NCBI GenBank assembly: GCA_016789485.1
Contig: JAEURE010000173.1
Location: 1 to 6,226 of the forward strand
DNA length: 6,226 nucleotides
Reading direction: 5' to 3'
Source: Anaerolineales bacterium
GTDB lineage: Bacteria > Chloroflexota > Anaerolineae > Anaerolineales > Villigracilaceae
The notes beneath the pieces were generated by a model. The model did no database searches. It saw nothing but the letters and a program-made list of their open reading frames with translations, and was not told where the DNA came from. Shown in pieces: positions 4,873 to 6,226 of the stretch (the first letter of the stretch is position 1; the number at the start of each line of letters is the position of its first letter). The position numbers were made by a program, and so were the translations under genes.

Positions 4873-5829
4873 CTACTCACCTGCCACAATAAAACTTGCA
4901 GGGATGCATGTAAAGCCCAGGCCTATTGAATATGAGTCTTTCACGCCATCCTGACCCGGGTTGAACGTATTGGATTCATCCAGCAGATCGAGGTCGGGGG
5001 AGACGGCGATCATCAACACAGGATTCTTCTCGAGTTCCTCAACAGTGATGACCTTATCTTTATTTGAGTCAAAGGCTTGCAGGATCGGGGTCGCTACTGA
5101 ATTGTTTACTGCAATCACTTGATTGAGTCCATCCGCGATGGCTGGGAGCAGCCTGTTGCGGAATTCTTCCACGGTGACGCCGCCGCCCAGTTTGCCGTTA
5201 ACGCATCCAGCCGCGCTGATATCTGCTTCAAGGCGTACGCCGATCAGATCCACCTCGACTTGCTGACCGAGCAAAAGCATGCGGACTCGCGCTGCACCCG
5301 GCCCGCCTGTGAAGTGGCCATTCGTCAGCGAACCAACTATCGGTGAGTCAAGAGGCGTGGCTGAGTCAAGCGTGAATTGGTCAGAACCGTCAAATGCAGG
5401 CACAGCCTGAGTCCGTTGTCCTAAATAGACAGACCATAAAACACTAGGGTCATTCAAAAAATCATCCGCTTTCACCATGTGCAGCGTGACCAGTTGACCA
5501 TTGTCCACCGCCTGATCAAGCGTTGACTGTAATTCAAGTTGCGGGGCAACCGATGTGAGCAAAGTAAGCAAGTCCCCGAATTTGTTATCGGTATTTTGTC
5601 TGTCATCGTTATCGATATTCAGTCCAAAATCCTGGGTCAGTGTGCGTGTTACAGGCAGTAAAAGTTTATTGGTAACAAATTGATATTGCGCGCCTGTAAC
5701 GGGAATCATCACAACAGTCGGTGTTGGTTCAGGTTGTGCAGTAGGGGTCGGTTTTAGCGTGCTGCATGATGCCAGCAGCAGAACAATTGCCAGAATGGTA
5801 TTTAAGGCAAACACATTTTTGATTTTCAT
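4873..5829 (-). CDS. EF-hand lipoprotein
   Basis: This gene encodes 318 residues. A hydrophobic signal peptide ends in the lipobox LASC (19-22), so Cys22 is the likely lipidation site. A Pro/Thr linker (about 26-39) follows, typical of surface lipoproteins in Chloroflexota. The mature domain includes an Asp/Asn-rich stretch (NIDNDDRQNTDNKFGDLL, 71-88), a VDLIGVRLEA strand, and one canonical EF-hand loop at 254-265 (D254, N256, D258, V260, T262, E265; DSNKDKVITVEE), which should bind calcium. Two Cys, at 209 and 308, could form a disulfide. The overall order (NKFGDLL, FTGGPG, DLIG, EF-hand, LGLGFT ending) reminds me of unnamed lipoproteins of myxobacteria, which I cannot verify. The ATG at 5829 has a modest AAAGAG upstream. 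A 134-base gap and a terminator-like repeat separate it from the preceding gene, so it probably has its own promoter. Confidence 0.88.
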   Translation of the reverse strand: MKIKNVFALNTILAIVLLLASCSTLKPTPTAQPEPTPTVVMIPVTGAQYQFVTNKLLLPVTRTLTQDFGLNIDNDDRQNTDNKFGDLLTLLTSVAPQLELQSTLDQAVDNGQLVTLHMVKADDFLNDPSVLWSVYLGQRTQAVPAFDGSDQFTLDSATPLDSPIVGSLTNGHFTGGPGAARVRMLLLGQQVEVDLIGVRLEADISAAGCVNGKLGGGVTVEEFRNRLLPAIADGLNQVIAVNNSVATPILQAFDSNKDKVITVEELEKNPVLMIAVSPDLDLLDESNTFNPGQDGVKDSYSIGLGFTCIPASFIVAGE

Positions 5830-5963
5830 CGATAGTCTCTTTCTTGTTCGTTCATATCCCTTACGGGTGGTTTAGCGGCCCGGATGCGATGTAAATTTTG
5901 GGCTGGAATCAGCGTATAAAAACCATCACCCAAAGCGCGCAGGTTACTATCTCATCATAAACA

Positions 5964-6002
5964 AAACACTCCCACAGCACATCCATCGGCTGGGGAGTGT
6001 TT
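5964..6002 (-). terminator. Probable terminator of the right-hand partial gene
   Basis: The stem CACTCCC-(A)-CAGC with GCTGGGGAGTG is flanked by AAA and TTT. On the minus strand it is followed by TTTTGTTTAT, a better U run than in copy A. Confidence 0.65.
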
Positions 6003-6023
6003 GTCTCCGCTTACTGGGGGAGA
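5964..6023. repeat. Two-hairpin element, copy B
   Basis: Same length and order as copy A. The central ATCCATCGGCTGGGGAGTGTTTGTCTCC core is fully conserved, split here only for description: ATCCATCGGC then TGGGGAGTGTTTGTCTCC. The left arm differs and pairs with a bulged A, and the loop of the second hairpin differs. It directly abuts the TAA of the right-hand gene. Confidence 0.85.
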
Positions 6024-6226
6024 TTATGACGATGGCAGGCGAGATTCAGAAGTTTCAGCCAGCGAAGCCACAGGCAGAATGGGTTCGGCCTTCTCCAGTA
6101 AAGCAGTGAGGCGCTCCATGCTGCTCAAGACCAAGGGCGGAGCAGATTCTTCCATCTCCGCGATCACAGTTCGAAGATGTTCCTGACGTTCCTTGAGATC
6201 TAAAATTTGAACGGTGGCTCCCGGCG
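6024..6226 (-). CDS. C-terminal end of an unidentified helical protein
   Basis: The minus-strand frame is open from the window edge to a TAA at 6024-6026, giving 66 residues. The first part is charged and helical, with heptad-like spacing (VQILDLKERQEHLRTVIAEM, then MERLTALLEKAEPIL). It ends in a Ser-rich tail (SLAETSESRLPSS). No membrane segment or catalytic motif is visible in this fragment. A plus-strand frame over the same bases looks like a shadow. The gene ends exactly where repeat copy B begins, which supports the stop. Family unknown because most of the gene lies outside the window. Confidence 0.65.
   Translation of the reverse strand, partial: PGATVQILDLKERQEHLRTVIAEMEESAPPLVLSSMERLTALLEKAEPILPVASLAETSESRLPSS

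Noticed and set aside
5830..5963. Promoter of the EF-hand lipoprotein
   Set aside because: A TATACG on the minus strand resembles a -10 box, but no convincing -35 lies 16-18 bases before it. A promoter is expected here but cannot be placed.
4798..6023. CRISPR array
   Set aside because: There are only two hairpin repeats, more than 1 kb apart with a gene between them.
6001..6186. Plus-strand 61-codon frame
   Set aside because: It starts inside repeat copy B and opposes a minus-strand frame with clear helical coding character that ends at the repeat.

Overview
The window looks like chromosomal DNA from an environmental bacterium, most plausibly a Chloroflexota (Anaerolineae-like) lineage. That placement is inference. 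It rests on lipoproteins with Pro-Thr linkers, several tiny membrane proteins behind strong Shine-Dalgarno sites, and a small conserved protein next to a CPBP protease. No rRNA, tRNA, transposase, integrase or CRISPR array is visible.

Plus strand, 1-1670: the 3' end of a small conserved cytoplasmic protein overlaps by 4 bases a CPBP (CAAX/Abi-type) intramembrane metalloprotease. A DUF2938-type four-helix membrane protein follows 64 bases later. A near-perfect 16-bp hairpin at 1816-1850, flanked by A and T runs, is a bidirectional terminator between this group and the genes converging from the right.

Minus strand, 4749 down to 1971: seven closely spaced genes, read right to left, form a probable operon. 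They are a 52-aa lmo0937-like membrane protein, a 19-aa single-helix microprotein, a twin-CBS protein, a 311-aa lipoprotein with Ala/Gln/Asn/Thr repeats and a second membrane anchor, a 228-aa unrecognised cytoplasmic protein overlapping it, a 65-aa very basic protein, and a 38-aa membrane protein. Three of the seven (52, 19 and 38 aa) are absent from a standard long-ORF view and were read directly from the sequence. The set looks like an envelope-associated module: a nucleotide-sensing CBS protein, a doubly anchored surface loop with an acidic cytoplasmic tail, and cytoplasmic partners. This is the best candidate for an undescribed system here, but no function can be assigned from sequence alone.

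Minus strand, 6226 down to 4873: the 3' end of an unidentified helical protein, then a 318-aa lipoprotein with one canonical EF-hand loop. Each is followed directly by a copy of the same ~60-base two-hairpin element (5964-6023 and 4798-4858), which appears to be a duplicated terminator or palindromic repeat.
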